Origin: Trichomonas vaginalis G3
Lineage: Eukaryota; Parabasalia; Trichomonadida; Trichomonadidae
DNA length: 64,000 bases
Direction: 5' to 3'
NCBI RefSeq assembly: GCF_026262505.1
Contig: NC_067203.1
Coordinates: 7,068,001-7,132,000, forward strand
The notes below the pieces were generated by a model that was not told the DNA's origin, searched no databases, and was given only the letters and a program-made list of their open reading frames with translations. The stretch's first letter is position 1; every line of letters begins with the position of its first letter. A program made the translations under genes and the position numbers. This document shows positions 10,305-19,572 of the stretch, piece after piece.

Positions 10305-10505
10305 ATGAGCTCCGAGTCACCGAGAAAACTTGGTCAGATGTTAGCAGCTTACTTCCCTGAGGAAGATGGAAGCGTTACATACGTAAGGTTCAAAAACAAC
10401 GAACCTGGAATTGCGTACCAAATTCGCAATTACATGACCATGGAAGAGTACGAAAGGTTTCTACAAGAGAAACCAGCTCTAAACAACTCAGAAAAGAAAG
10501 AGTAA
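10305..10505 (+). CDS. Unknown 66-aa protein
   Basis: I chose the ATG at 10305 (MSSESPRKLGQ) over the upstream GTG, because eukaryotic genes use ATG and an AAAAAGTGACA motif lies at 10288-10298 just before it. The protein is small, acidic at the C-terminus and conserved at 37338-37538. Function unknown. Confidence 0.55.
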   Translation: MSSESPRKLGQMLAAYFPEEDGSVTYVRFKNNEPGIAYQIRNYMTMEEYERFLQEKPALNNSEKKE

Positions 10506-10533
10506 AAAGTTTAACTCGTAATTGTTTATTTTT

Positions 10534-11113
10534 TTACTTGTATGGGCAAGCTGCAAGAATGAAGTCGACTATCTCAGTCTTTGTCTTGACCAGTTGGACT
10601 GCTCTTGCGAGTACGTCTGTTTTGCGGTCTCCAGCTGGTGTCTGACCTTCGTAATTGCGCATGTTCTTGAGAGCTCCAACTGTAAATGGTTGTAGGATGA
10701 AGAGTCTCTCAGACTGCTTGAGGTAGTCTTCACGGTCACGAACCGAATCTGTGGTACGAGTCGAATCGGTCGATTAGGGAAGAGACTGAAAGCCTGTCAT
10801 CTTCCATAGGGGCTGTGGCATAATCTTTGCGTAAACGGTTCAGACCTTCCGAACTCTTGGTCTCTCTTGATTGAGATTGGAATTGGAATTGCTGGGGTGG
10901 AGCTTGCTGGAACATCCAAGGGTTGGGGAAGTAAGGCATAGGCTGAGGAGGGTAGTTCGGGAAGCCTTGTAGTGGAAATTGGTAGTAACCTTGAGGTGGA
11001 AATTGGTAGTAAATCGGAGGTACTTGCTGGAACTGAGGTTGCTGAGGAGACTGTTGTGGTTCTTTAGGTTCCTCTGGCTTGGGAATGGGCTCGGTTGGTG
11101 GGACGTCGGACAT
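10534..11113 (-). pseudogene. Pro/Gln/Tyr-rich protein (interrupted)
   Basis: The N-terminal half is a low-complexity tract rich in Pro, Gln, Tyr and Phe, with repeats of YYQFP-like units; the C-terminal half is charged and globular, ending AACPYK. The counterpart at 36728-37309 is an open 193-aa frame. Such tracts are found in flexible virion or cement proteins, but the role is unknown. It is transcribed away from the palindrome array at 11150-11447. Confidence 0.55.
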
Positions 11114-11149
11114 TCGTTTGTGGCTTAACCGTCGGACCACAACGATAAA

Positions 11150-11447
11150 AATCTCTGCTCCTAGCAGTACTGCTACTGACAGTAGCAGTACTTTTACTGA
11201 CAGTAGCAGTACTTTTTCTGACAGTAGCAGTACTTTTTCTGACAGTAGCAGTACTTTTACTGACAGTAGCAGTACTTTATCGTCGAAAACCCTCTCAAAT
11301 TTTCCTTTTTACTGCTCCTAGCAGTACTTTTACTGCTCCTAGCAGTACTTACTGACAGTAGCAGTACTTTTTCTGACAGTAGCAGTACTTTTACTGACAG
11401 TAGCAGTACTTTTACTGACAGTAGCAGTACTTTTTCTGACAGTAGCA
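11150..11447. repeat. Array of 21-bp units beginning CTGACAG at a divergent promoter
   Basis: Ten near-identical 21-bp units of the form CTGACAGTAGCAGTACTTTT, in two blocks of five separated by a degenerate stretch with AGTACT palindromes. The array fills the space between the divergent genes at 11113 and 11448. The matching interval in M2 (36411-36727) has the same architecture but a different sequence. Confidence 0.85.
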
Positions 11448-11813
11448 ATGGTCGAGGTCGAACCGACCGACGAGGCAATTTACCTAATTGAAATTAACGA
11501 GCTTGTTAAAGACTTCCTCAGGCAGAATGTAAAAGGCAAGCTTGTTAACTGTTGGATAACGGGAAGGGCTGCCTTGAATCTCGAGACTTCGACTGGAATT
11601 CCAATTCAAATACCAGACGGGACAGCCTACGACGACATAAAGCAAGCAAAGAAAGAAGCTCTTCTCAAGTTCTTTGCCAAGCGTCCTTGGATACAACTTC
11701 CAACCAGAGAGAACCCTTTCCCAAGAATGAGCCAAATTCTCAAGGGTCTCCTTCACTTCTCGGGTCAGCCGTTCTACATAACCTGTGAAGGCGACATCCA
11801 ACCAGTTCAGTAA
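11448..11813 (+). CDS. Unknown 121-aa protein
   Basis: Compact globular protein with a strongly conserved second half (GRAALNLETSTGIPIQIPDG near residues 43-62, then SGQPFYITCEGDIQPVQ at the end). Its first 40 residues differ much more from the M2 counterpart than the rest. It starts right at the edge of the 21-bp repeat array. No family recognised. Confidence 0.6.
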   Translation: MVEVEPTDEAIYLIEINELVKDFLRQNVKGKLVNCWITGRAALNLETSTGIPIQIPDGTAYDDIKQAKKEALLKFFAKRPWIQLPTRENPFPRMSQILKGLLHFSGQPFYITCEGDIQPVQ

Positions 11814-11840
11814 ACATCTCATTTTCACTTCACTTTTTTT

Positions 11841-12137
11841 ATGTTTTTACTCACACTCGTACTCAACAGGTTTGTGTACAACTATTTCAACTGTGAACCT
11901 TGTATTGACCGGTCTTCCTGTAAATGCAAGTTTGGTCAATACACAGTTTATGGTGGCAAGAAGGACAGTGGGGAATGTTATTCTGACATCTGTTGTTGCG
12001 CTCGAGAGAGAATTGAAATTTCAGAGCCACCTCCCCCAAGAACTCCAACACCAACACTCAAGTTGCCAAAGACTCATGTGAAGAAGAAGCCTTCTGGTAA
12101 GTTTCTTATAGCCATATACATGGCACGCTTTGAGTAA
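11841..12137 (+). CDS. Small Cys-rich protein (98 aa)
   Basis: A hydrophobic N-terminus (MFLLTLVLNRFVYNYF) could be a signal or anchor. It is followed by a tight cluster of Cys (CEPCID, CKCKFG, CYSDICCC) and a Pro-rich basic tail. The Cys spacing suggests a disulfide-bonded or metal-binding module. If the N-terminus is a signal, this would be a secreted or membrane Cys-rich protein. The family is unknown; the counterpart is at 35724-36008. Confidence 0.55.
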   Translation: MFLLTLVLNRFVYNYFNCEPCIDRSSCKCKFGQYTVYGGKKDSGECYSDICCCARERIEISEPPPPRTPTPTLKLPKTHVKKKPSGKFLIAIYMARFE

Positions 12138-12158
12138 AAACATTTTTTTCATTTTTGA

Positions 12159-12743
12159 ATGAAGCAAGTTAAATTCGTCCCACACCAATCTCAATGGACC
12201 GATGAAGAGTTTCAAGCTATGGTTGAAGGTGTTGAGAACGACATAGACGGCGAACTTGAAGGAGCTCAAATCACAATTGCAACCAAAATTGCAGAAGTCA
12301 AGGAACAGATAGCTCCACTTAAAGCTACCAAAGCTACTCTTGACCTCATGGATAGTTACCGTTTAGAAGTAAAGAGTGGAATAAGACAATTAAAATTAAA
12401 ACTTCTAAACTACGAAGCTATACTCCAAAAGTTAGCAGAAATGAGAAGACTTTACCAGAGCTACTTACATGTAAGGGACTTACCTTCAAGCAGTCCGACC
12501 AAAGATGAATTTTCTGACATTGTCCCAATTTTGTCCGAAAGTCAGCTCAGATGTTTCGAACTGCTCCCAACATATCCAGAATATGAAAATTTGCCTGAAC
12601 TCTTCCGCAATCTCAAAAAACGTTTTTTGGTTCTCATGTTCGAAACTTTTATCGGAAGAGACAACAAACGTTCAGAAGAAGAACAAGATATTATTTTAAA
12701 CTTGTTGTATGACTTAACCGTCATAACAAGCTTTTTGAAGTAA
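12159..12743 (+). CDS. Unknown 194-aa coiled-coil protein
   Basis: Long coiled coil from about residue 25 to 105 (TIATKIAEVKEQIAPLKATK and onward), then a helical domain with CFELLPTYPEYE near residue 132. It starts 22 bp after the Cys-rich gene and ends 33 bp before the HNH-like gene on the same strand, with short AT-rich gaps. The counterpart at 35117-35701 differs by a few residues. Role unknown. Confidence 0.6.
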   Translation: MKQVKFVPHQSQWTDEEFQAMVEGVENDIDGELEGAQITIATKIAEVKEQIAPLKATKATLDLMDSYRLEVKSGIRQLKLKLLNYEAILQKLAEMRRLYQSYLHVRDLPSSSPTKDEFSDIVPILSESQLRCFELLPTYPEYENLPELFRNLKKRFLVLMFETFIGRDNKRSEEEQDIILNLLYDLTVITSFLK

Positions 12744-12775
12744 AACCGTCATTCTCAAACCACTTCATTTTTTCG

Positions 12776-13498
12776 ATGTCCGAACAAGCACCGAAGCCGA
12801 ACACAATGGCAGATGTCCTTTCAATGTTGCCAGACAAGCGCCCAGTTCAAATTCAAATTTTGAATTTGAAAGCTCATCTGACAAACACCGTTAAGACTCT
12901 CCAAAGTAGTCTTATGGAAGAGATGACCAAGCTCAAAGCCGATGTCCTCATGAACCAAGCTTCCAATGAGAAATGCCTGAATGATTTGACGGAAACCTTG
13001 CGCATTTACGCGAGAGAGAACCGAGACCTTGCCAGACTCATCTACCGTTTCTTCGAAGAGATAGACGCCATCTGGAAGGTACTCGGAAAGGACAGAACAT
13101 GCAACACCGTACTTCGTGAACACAGAATTGAAGAAGGAATTGTCGAGGAAGAAGAGAAACACGAAGAAGAGGAAGAGGAAGAAGAGGAAGAAGAGAAACA
13201 CGAAGAAGAGGAAGTTTGGGCAACCCTTGTTGCCGATGACACTTACGAAATTTCCCAACCCTACCCATACCAAATCCGCAACAGGGAGACCGGCAAGGTT
13301 CTTACCCCAGTCCTCAACAACTTGGGACACTTGAACCTTACCCTTCGGAATTACGGTAATTTCCATGGGAAGCTTGTCGCAATTCAATGGGTTCCAAATC
13401 CAACAAGAAGACGAAGGTCAGACACATTGACGGTGACAAGCTCAACAACCGTAAGGAGAACCTCGAGTGGTTCTAAGAGTAAAAAAATTTTATTTTAG
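12776..13498 (+). CDS. Coiled-coil protein with acidic linker and C-terminal NUMOD4/HNH-like domain
   Basis: 240-aa protein with three parts. An N-terminal helical region covers residues 1-115; a Glu-rich linker (EEEEKHEEEEEEE-like) covers about 120-145; a C-terminal module reads VWATLVADDTYEISQPYPYQ, then IRNRETGKVLTPVL and a LVAIQWVPNP stretch. In the M2 counterpart the end continues as HIDGDKLNNRKENLEW, the signature of HNH homing endonucleases with a NUMOD4-type domain. The last residues here differ from M2. A DNA-recognition or nicking role is inferred. Confidence 0.6.
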   Translation: MSEQAPKPNTMADVLSMLPDKRPVQIQILNLKAHLTNTVKTLQSSLMEEMTKLKADVLMNQASNEKCLNDLTETLRIYARENRDLARLIYRFFEEIDAIWKVLGKDRTCNTVLREHRIEEGIVEEEEKHEEEEEEEEEEEKHEEEEVWATLVADDTYEISQPYPYQIRNRETGKVLTPVLNNLGHLNLTLRNYGNFHGKLVAIQWVPNPTRRRRSDTLTVTSSTTVRRTSSGSKSKKILF

Positions 13499-13553
13499 GG
13501 GGAAACCCCAAGTAAATTTAGGTGTTTATTTGGATAAGTATGTGAAATTAAGG

Positions 13554-13836
13554 TCAATTTGCAAAATTAGTTCCCGACCTTGAATTGGACTCTTTCGTCA
13601 TCCCAGTTGCGTAGGAGGTCGTCCCAGAGGAGTTGGTAGATTGCCAATCCAAGGACGATTTGTCCTCCCAGGCATTGAGGATGTACTGCTCGTAGAGTCT
13701 CATGACCTCTCCTTGCACCAGACACCCTCTCCCTTGGAACGTAAGGCTTCTTCGAAGTGCTCGAATGCGATTGGCTGCGTGACCATCCGAAATGACACTT
13801 TTTGTCCGTTTGGTCAATGTTCGTGTCTCGTGCCAT
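13554..13836 (-). pseudogene. Unknown small gene (interrupted)
   Basis: Minus-strand gene region of about 90 codons next to the polymerase gene, matched at 34018-34330. The most protein-like stretch is helical and Trp-rich (YQLLWDDLLRNWDDERVQF). The frame is not continuous in either copy. Family unknown. Confidence 0.4.
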
Positions 13837-13924
13837 AGTCGACGAAAATACAGACAAACAGGTTATATATGAGTTTGAGACCAAGAATGGTGTAACTCGA
13901 CCTGTCCGATTCAAATTCGAATAA
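13817..13924 (+). CDS. 35-aa micro-ORF conserved in both Mavericks
   Basis: A short open frame beginning MFVSRAIVDENTDKQVIYEF and ending RPVRFKFE, followed by an A/T-rich 3' end. It is preserved with the same length at 33929-34036. It overlaps the start of the minus-strand 13554-13836 gene and converges with the polymerase 3' end. It has a plausible beta-rich composition; whether it is expressed is unknown. Confidence 0.4.
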   Translation: MFVSRAIVDENTDKQVIYEFETKNGVTRPVRFKFE

Positions 13925-13931
13925 AAATTTT

Positions 13932-16072
13932 TTATTTCATGCAATGTTTTATTTCACCTCTTCTTTAACACCCCAGTACTTACGCTTGAGATTACATGAA
14001 CTTCGGTGAAAATTTTGTCCAATTTGAATTGACCCATCTTTTCACCGACCATGCCCATTTCAATGAGTTTGTTGTACCTTCTTCGTTCGTCATGAGTGCG
14101 TCAATGTTCTCATAGTAAACCTTCACTTTGGATTTGACTTCGGAGAAGAATTTGTTGTAGTTGTCAAGGACTGCCTTTGCGAACTGAGGGTAAGACCAAT
14201 GTTCGACAATAGGTTTTAATGTGGTTACTAAGCCACTTTGACCTTGAGTGAATTCGTACTTCAAAACAAAAGGAGAAAACCTTTCAACAAAGTTGTCGAC
14301 CTTCTCATAATGTTTACTCTTCATCTCTTGAGGTTTTTAATGGAATATCCCCATGTCGAATTCATAAGCAATTTGAGTGTCATTGCAAGTTTGGGGTTTG
14401 AAGCTTTCCTAATATCATACAGTTGTTGTATGACTTTTCCAACTGTATAGTTCCTTCCTGGGAACTCACCATCTTCGTTTGGAATTCCAGTCGGGATATA
14501 TTGGACGAACCTCATGTACGCAGCGTTAAGGTCGACATAGTATATCTTTTCATTGAGTCGAACTTGTCGCAACCAATGGGTCCAGTTTGGAAATTCAAGT
14601 GAGTCTCTTATCTTCTGAGAAACTTCTCCTGTTATCTCATAAACATCGTCGAAGCAACCTGTTTCATATAAAACCTTCTGACCTAACTCAGATGCTCTCC
14701 AATACAATTTGACGTCAATTGGATGTCTCAATGGAAGTTTGTTTATAGCATCTTGAAGTTCTTGCAACCTCATTGGAAGTTCTTCTGGTTCAGGTTGGTA
14801 TCCGAACAATCCAACTCCTTTTGGAATTGTGTACTTCTTTTGTGCTAGAACTTTGTCTGGAACAACTTTTGGTCTTGCTAACAATGAAAAGTTTGTTTCG
14901 TCTTTTGGTACAAAAGTTTCTGTCAGCTTGTCATCTGGAATTGGTTCCAACAAACCTTTCTCGAAAAGAATGTTAACAGCTCTGACAATGTTGCACTTGC
15001 CTTTTCCGAACAATGGGTTTGTAAGACTTTCGTTCAACATGAAGTGGTTGTGGACAATTACAATCTTCAACCATGGTAAGTCTTTGTCAACAACATAGTC
15101 GTCATGTGAAGAACCTTTCTCAGTCGGTATGTTGACTCGGATATTGACATTTGCCAACGGTGCAATTTTTGCCAATTGACCTCTGAGAATGTACCTTGTC
15201 TTCACACATGACTCAAGATACTTCATCTTCTCATCTGTAACAAGACCAGAGTTCCTGAGACATGTAAGAATACAAGGTTCATTGACAATTGTTTCAATTG
15301 AATTGTAAATTCCATACCTTGTCAAGTCAATGTCAGACTTATTTATGAACGGGAAGTATCCAGCATGTTGTCTGACTGCTTGAGGGTTAGGTTGGTACCA
15401 TTCGAACTTGACACTTGCAATTCCTTCAATTGCATTCAAAATGTCTGAGTCGGAGTCAACCATTTGTTCTCTCTTTGTAGTCTTGAAAGCGTCAAGAAGT
15501 TGCAGCTGTTGTGACATTGCCATGTGCATAGTAAATGTGACCATCCAAATCTGTTATGGTCAATCTGAGATTGTATCCTTTCTTATTTCCGTCTTGAATT
15601 GCAGCAAGTACTCCCATGAAGCCTTCTTTGTTCTTTCCTTCGTCAAAGTTTACTGTAAAGGTTCGACCAGATGTAATTTGACTTCTAACTTCACGATACT
15701 TTTCATATGCATATCTTGTTCTTTCCATGGGAGCATGTGCGTCTTCACCTTTTCCTTTTTTCCTTCTCAAAGGATGCAATTGTTCGTCATGTTTCCAGTA
15801 GAATCTGGCAAAGCCGTCGTGTCCTTCAACTTGAGGTCACTAACATCGAAAGGCATGTCCATAAGACGTTCTTCTTCTAACCTCTCTAGTCTGTTTGGAT
15901 AATTTGGCACGTGCTGTTTCCAAATCCATTTCGTAGCGAAGACCAGACAGTTTGTCATAGACTTTTATGGGTCTTCCCTTCCTATATTTAAACTTCTTCG
16001 AAACTCTCCAACCATATCTTTCAACTCTGCTTTTATTCTAGCAGATTTTCTATCCATTCTATATGGGGGCAT
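13932..16072 (-). pseudogene. Protein-primed DNA polymerase B (interrupted)
   Basis: Family B polymerase of the protein-primed (Polinton) group. The palm motifs are visible in the M2 counterpart (31768-33921): motif A YYVDLNAAYMRF, motif B KLLMNSTWGYS and motif C VYYENIDALMT. The N-terminal 150 residues are basic (MPPYRMDRRSARIKAEL). The same A/T leader as the helicase precedes the ATG at 16072. The frame is broken more than once here. Confidence 0.85.
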
Positions 16073-16102
16073 TTTTATAAAAATAAAAAAATGTTTTTTT
16101 CT

Positions 16103-16686
16103 TTACTTTACATAACCGCCTGCTGCCATAAGTCTTTGACGCCAACCCATACCAGCTAATGAAGGTTGACTTGGTTTAGTTTGGAAACTAAACTTTGGTT
16201 TTGGTTTATCTTCAGTTTTTGGTTTTTTTCTTCTATCGGTTTTTCGTCACTTTTCGGTTCCTCTGACTTTACCTCACTTGCAGGAACAGTTGTGTCGTCA
16301 ACATCTTCATAAATATCATATGCCATTTGTTTTTGTTTTCCTTTCAACTTTTTGTGTTTGTTGTAAAGTTTAGAATATTTCGACTCTAAGTCAATGAGAT
16401 GTTCTATAATGAACTGTTGGTCAGTGAAGTAAACTTTTCCATCTGTTGTCTCGAAAGCTCCTTCAGACTTCAATATTTTATTTGTGAGAGTCTGTTTCTT
16501 TTTTGAGATACTAGCCGTTCCATTTCTATGAAAAGTGACTTTATAGTTAGGGTTTGTATTTCCAGACCTGGCACTTTCTATTATTGAATTTTTCTCTTCA
16601 TCTGTAAGTTCTTTGACAGGTTTTGACAATGGTTCTGAACTTTTTGTTTGTGGTGTCAAATCTACCGTTTCAACTTCTTCGGTCAT
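16103..16686 (-). pseudogene. Unknown charged protein
   Basis: Counterpart of the 194-aa protein at 31148-31732. It is acidic at the N-terminus, with a central basic helix (ESKYSKLYNKHKKLKGKQKQ) and a Pro/Lys-rich tail ending near GWRQRLMAAGGYVK. It shares the leader TTTTTTACTGAGATGAA with the next upstream small gene. Unknown role. Confidence 0.5.
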
Positions 16687-16705
16687 TTCATCTCAGTAAA
16701 AAATT

Positions 16706-16860
16706 TTAGTTTGGTTTGTTTTCAACTGGTTGTTTAGGTTTTTTAAGTCGGTCTAAAACTTCCTGAGGTATAGGAAGAACTTGACAAACACGTGGTTGTG
16801 TAACTGCTGGAAGCGACAAATCCATCTTGAACCCATTTGTCTCAATGCTGTATTGTTCAT
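16706..16860 (-). other. Possible small gene (about 40 codons)
   Basis: A short stretch with its own TTTTTTACTGAGATGAA leader directly before an ATG at 16860, like the gene at 16686. The coding content is uncertain: two frames are open over parts of it. The matching stretch in M2 is 30974-31128. Confidence 0.3.
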
Positions 16861-16878
16861 TTCATCTCAGTAAAAAAT

Positions 16879-17277
16879 TTACATTCCCCACGTTTGAGGC
16901 GGTTGCGGTTGGTTATTGTTTACCCATGTTGTGCATGGTTATATCCTCTGTTAAAGAATCTTTCACCTTGGTCCATATAGTGTCCTGCTTGGTTATAGTA
17001 GTCATTTGCTTTGTTATAATAGTTTCCTGCTTGTCTTCCTACATTGTCCATCCATCCTTGAACTTTTCCTCTTGTTTCAGGATTTGGAATAAGATTTGCT
17101 GCATCTCGTGCTACATCCCAACCTTTCTGTACAGTTTGTATAATAGGTTGTGCTTTCTCTTTCAGTATACCTAATGTACTCAAAATCTTCCTTCCAATCC
17201 AAATCACCTCTGGCTATTGTTCCCACTGCGGGCAAAAATCTGGATGCAACTCCTGCTAATGCGCCAAATAAACCCAT
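16879..17277 (-). pseudogene. Membrane-active, Gly-rich small virion-type protein (interrupted)
   Basis: Begins MGLFGALAGVASRFLPAVG, an amphipathic Gly/Ala/Phe-rich segment, then helical DAANLIPNPETRGKVQGW and a Tyr/Asn/Gln-rich tail with NYYNKANDYYNQAGHYMDQ repeats. The pattern recalls membrane-lytic minor virion proteins (adenovirus pVI-like), but that is inference from composition. The frame is not continuous. Confidence 0.45.
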
Positions 17278-17293
17278 TTCTTATGGGTAAAAA

Positions 17294-18250
17294 ATGACGA
17301 ATCCAAACAAGGACCCCTATGTTTCTAAGGCAACAAAGAAAGCACTCATGATAAAAATCTTTAGTTCAACACCAAATGCTTGGTTTATGGATATCTTGGA
17401 AAACATTCCGAGGTATAGAGAAGATGGACCACCATACTGGCTAATATTTGTCGGTCAAAACACAAGATACTGTGAAGCCATACCATTATGTCCAAAAATA
17501 TTTTAGATATCTGCAGCTTTGACAATATTCGTTGACAAATACCATCCAACAAAACTGACATCTGACTGTGAAAGTTCTTTCAAATCAGACGATATTAAAA
17601 ACTATCTGCGTTCAAAAAATGTAAACCAATATTTCATTGTCGACCAAAACCATTCTGCTCTTGGTGTCATTGACAGTTGTATAAAAATCTTAAGAGACTT
17701 AAACCAACCACAAGGTGGTGAGGTAGATGAAATGTCATATGACGACAAATATAGACACTTCTCCATGGCAAAGATGAGACAAGTTTTAAATATTTACAAT
17801 AGCCGTAAACAAAAAGGTTTGGGAAACCACTCCCCCGAAGAAATGAAAAACAACCCTGACTTAGAGAAAGACTATATATTTAATAGTTTAGTCAAAAGAG
17901 ACAAACAAGAAAGAATGCCAGGCTTCAAACTTAAGAAAGGTGACAAAGTAAAAATAGAAATACCTAAACGCGACCCATATGAAAATACTATTGACTATGA
18001 CAACAATGGGAACTCGACAGGTACTCGCATTCGTGTTCGTAAAAATAGAAGAAAGTATACAAGAGAATATTATGAAGTTTTAGGCAAACATGGCAAAATG
18101 TACAGACTGCAAGCAGAAGATAAAACTACTATTGTCAGACCTCGTTTCAAACTTGTTAAAGTTCAAGGTGGTATACTTTCAAAGACAGTTCCTAACAAAT
18201 ATAAGACAACTCCTGACGAATATGCTAAAGAAGTTGAAAATGACGACTAA
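17294..18250 (+). pseudogene. Retroviral-type (c-) integrase (interrupted)
   Basis: rve-fold integrase that inserts the element. The core starts near WFMDILENIPRYREDGPPYW (first catalytic Asp) with the second at LTSDCESSFKS, then a helix after NHSALGVID. The C-terminal 110 residues (FKLKKGDKVKIEIPKRDPYE to TIVRPRFKLVKVQ) look like a small SH3-like DNA-binding domain. Its stop overlaps that of the convergent fibre gene by 4 bp. The frame is not continuous. Confidence 0.85.
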
Positions 18251-19554
18251 GCAATTCTATACCATGCACAAACTGTCATGTAAGGTGGCATGTATTTTTT
18301 ACCTAGTCCTGTAGATGTTGTTGTAAAAGTATGTTGGTGGTTTCCAGTTGTATCTGTCCACATTCCATTCCAGTCTACTGGGTCGTTTGGAAAATGAGAT
18401 CTTGACATAACTTGAATTTGCATTGAAGTCTGAGAAACAGTGTTATATCCTTGTTTGCAAACCCTATGACTATGGTTTCCATTAGAACTTGTTGTACCAG
18501 AATGACTATGTGGTGGCAAGTTGTCGACAGATATCGTTTTACTTCCACCTGTTTTCTTTGGAGTGTGTGCACAATACAAAAAACTTTCGAGTATTTGAGT
18601 CCAAGTTCCAAAACCAAGTACTACTTCTGGTCTGGTAGAGTTCATTGACGTATAAATAGAACCAACTGGGTAAATGGTTTGAAGTATTTCTGTCTTTAAT
18701 GTTTGAAGCTCTGTTTTGTCTGCTTTCTTGTCATATAAATCTTGAGCAGTGAATTTAATATTATGTTCATCCTCCATGACATAAACATCTCTACATCTAA
18801 TGTTTCTCATCGTTGTTATGTCGTCATCCGATGTTAAACCTTGTGGAAAGTTAGGAGGTTTACAATATATTGCATCCCCACCAGTTTCTTCAACCGTTCC
18901 TTCAATATTTTCTATACCAACAGTTGCGAAGAAGCTATGTGTATGTCCAACGTCACTTTTCCTGTTTAAGGTTTCTTGTAAGTTTGTAATATTTGCAATG
19001 GTATGTGTATGTCCAACGTCACTTTTCCTGTTTAAGGTTTCTTGTAAGTTTGTAATATTTGCAATGGTATGTGTATGGTTCTTATCCGCTTTAAGGTCTA
19101 AACATTCTGAAACCCACCCTGTATTGGCTTTACCTTCTAAAATCTTCGATGTCCGTTCATGGTACCATTCAACCCTTTCTATAATTTTTTCATCTTTTTC
19201 ATTCACATATTCCTTATCTGCCTTCTTCACTAACGCACTAGCCACATATGCTATTGCATCGTCTACATACTCTTTGTCAGCTTTGTTGTCAATATCTGCT
19301 TTCAAAAGAAGTTCATCTATAGGTTTCTCGTTTAAAGTTCTTTTTGTTGGATTTATACAAACAGTATGGTTCTTACTGTCTTGAAACAGAAACTCATCTG
19401 TCATTGGGTTTATCGTCAGTTTTAAGTTTCCTTCTTTCAATGACTCAGATATCTTAGAATAGTTTGAAAAGTTTGTTGTGTTCTTATTTAGAGCTTGTAC
19501 AATGAGTTGTCGGTTGTGTTGTATTTCTCTCATAGACGCTGTTTCTTTCGACAT
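18247..19554 (-). CDS. Phage-type tail-fibre/collar protein
   Basis: 435-aa predicted attachment fibre. The N-terminal 90 residues are nearly identical to M2 (TASMREIQHNRQLI). A repeated shaft follows, with KADKEYV units and several HTH/HSH pairs; two tandem 66-bp units (18937-19068) encode a 22-residue repeat. A tail-collar domain follows: IYPVGSIYTSMNSTRP, then GTWTQI, LPPHSHSG and the terminal MPPYMTVCAWYR. This order is typical of phage short tail fibres, where HxH pairs bind metal inside a trimer. The segment between the collar and the last 12 residues differs from M2. It shares an 18-bp promoter gap with the divergent 19573 gene. Confidence 0.8.
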   Translation of the reverse strand: MSKETASMREIQHNRQLIVQALNKNTTNFSNYSKISESLKEGNLKLTINPMTDEFLFQDSKNHTVCINPTKRTLNEKPIDELLLKADIDNKADKEYVDDAIAYVASALVKKADKEYVNEKDEKIIERVEWYHERTSKILEGKANTGWVSECLDLKADKNHTHTIANITNLQETLNRKSDVGHTHTIANITNLQETLNRKSDVGHTHSFFATVGIENIEGTVEETGGDAIYCKPPNFPQGLTSDDDITTMRNIRCRDVYVMEDEHNIKFTAQDLYDKKADKTELQTLKTEILQTIYPVGSIYTSMNSTRPEVVLGFGTWTQILESFLYCAHTPKKTGGSKTISVDNLPPHSHSGTTSSNGNHSHRVCKQGYNTVSQTSMQIQVMSRSHFPNDPVDWNGMWTDTTGNHQHTFTTTSTGLGKKYMPPYMTVCAWYRIA

Positions 19555-19572
19555 TTTTATTCTAGATAAAAT
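19555..19572. promoter_or_regulatory. 18-bp near-palindromic gap between divergent genes
   Basis: Only TTTTATTCTAGATAAAAT separates the start codons of the fibre gene and its variable partner. The centre TCTAGA is a palindrome, so the two genes are probably expressed together with very short leaders. The same gap occurs at 28330-28347. Confidence 0.5.

Noticed and set aside
15408-15902. Plus-strand 164-aa frame opposite the polymerase
   Set aside because: Antisense shadow of the polymerase gene; similar shadows occur opposite most genes here.
18247-19554. Window being phage or bacterial DNA because of the tail-collar gene
   Set aside because: NOT1, a TTL-like gene, the trichomonad-type initiator and the Maverick gene set place it in a eukaryote.
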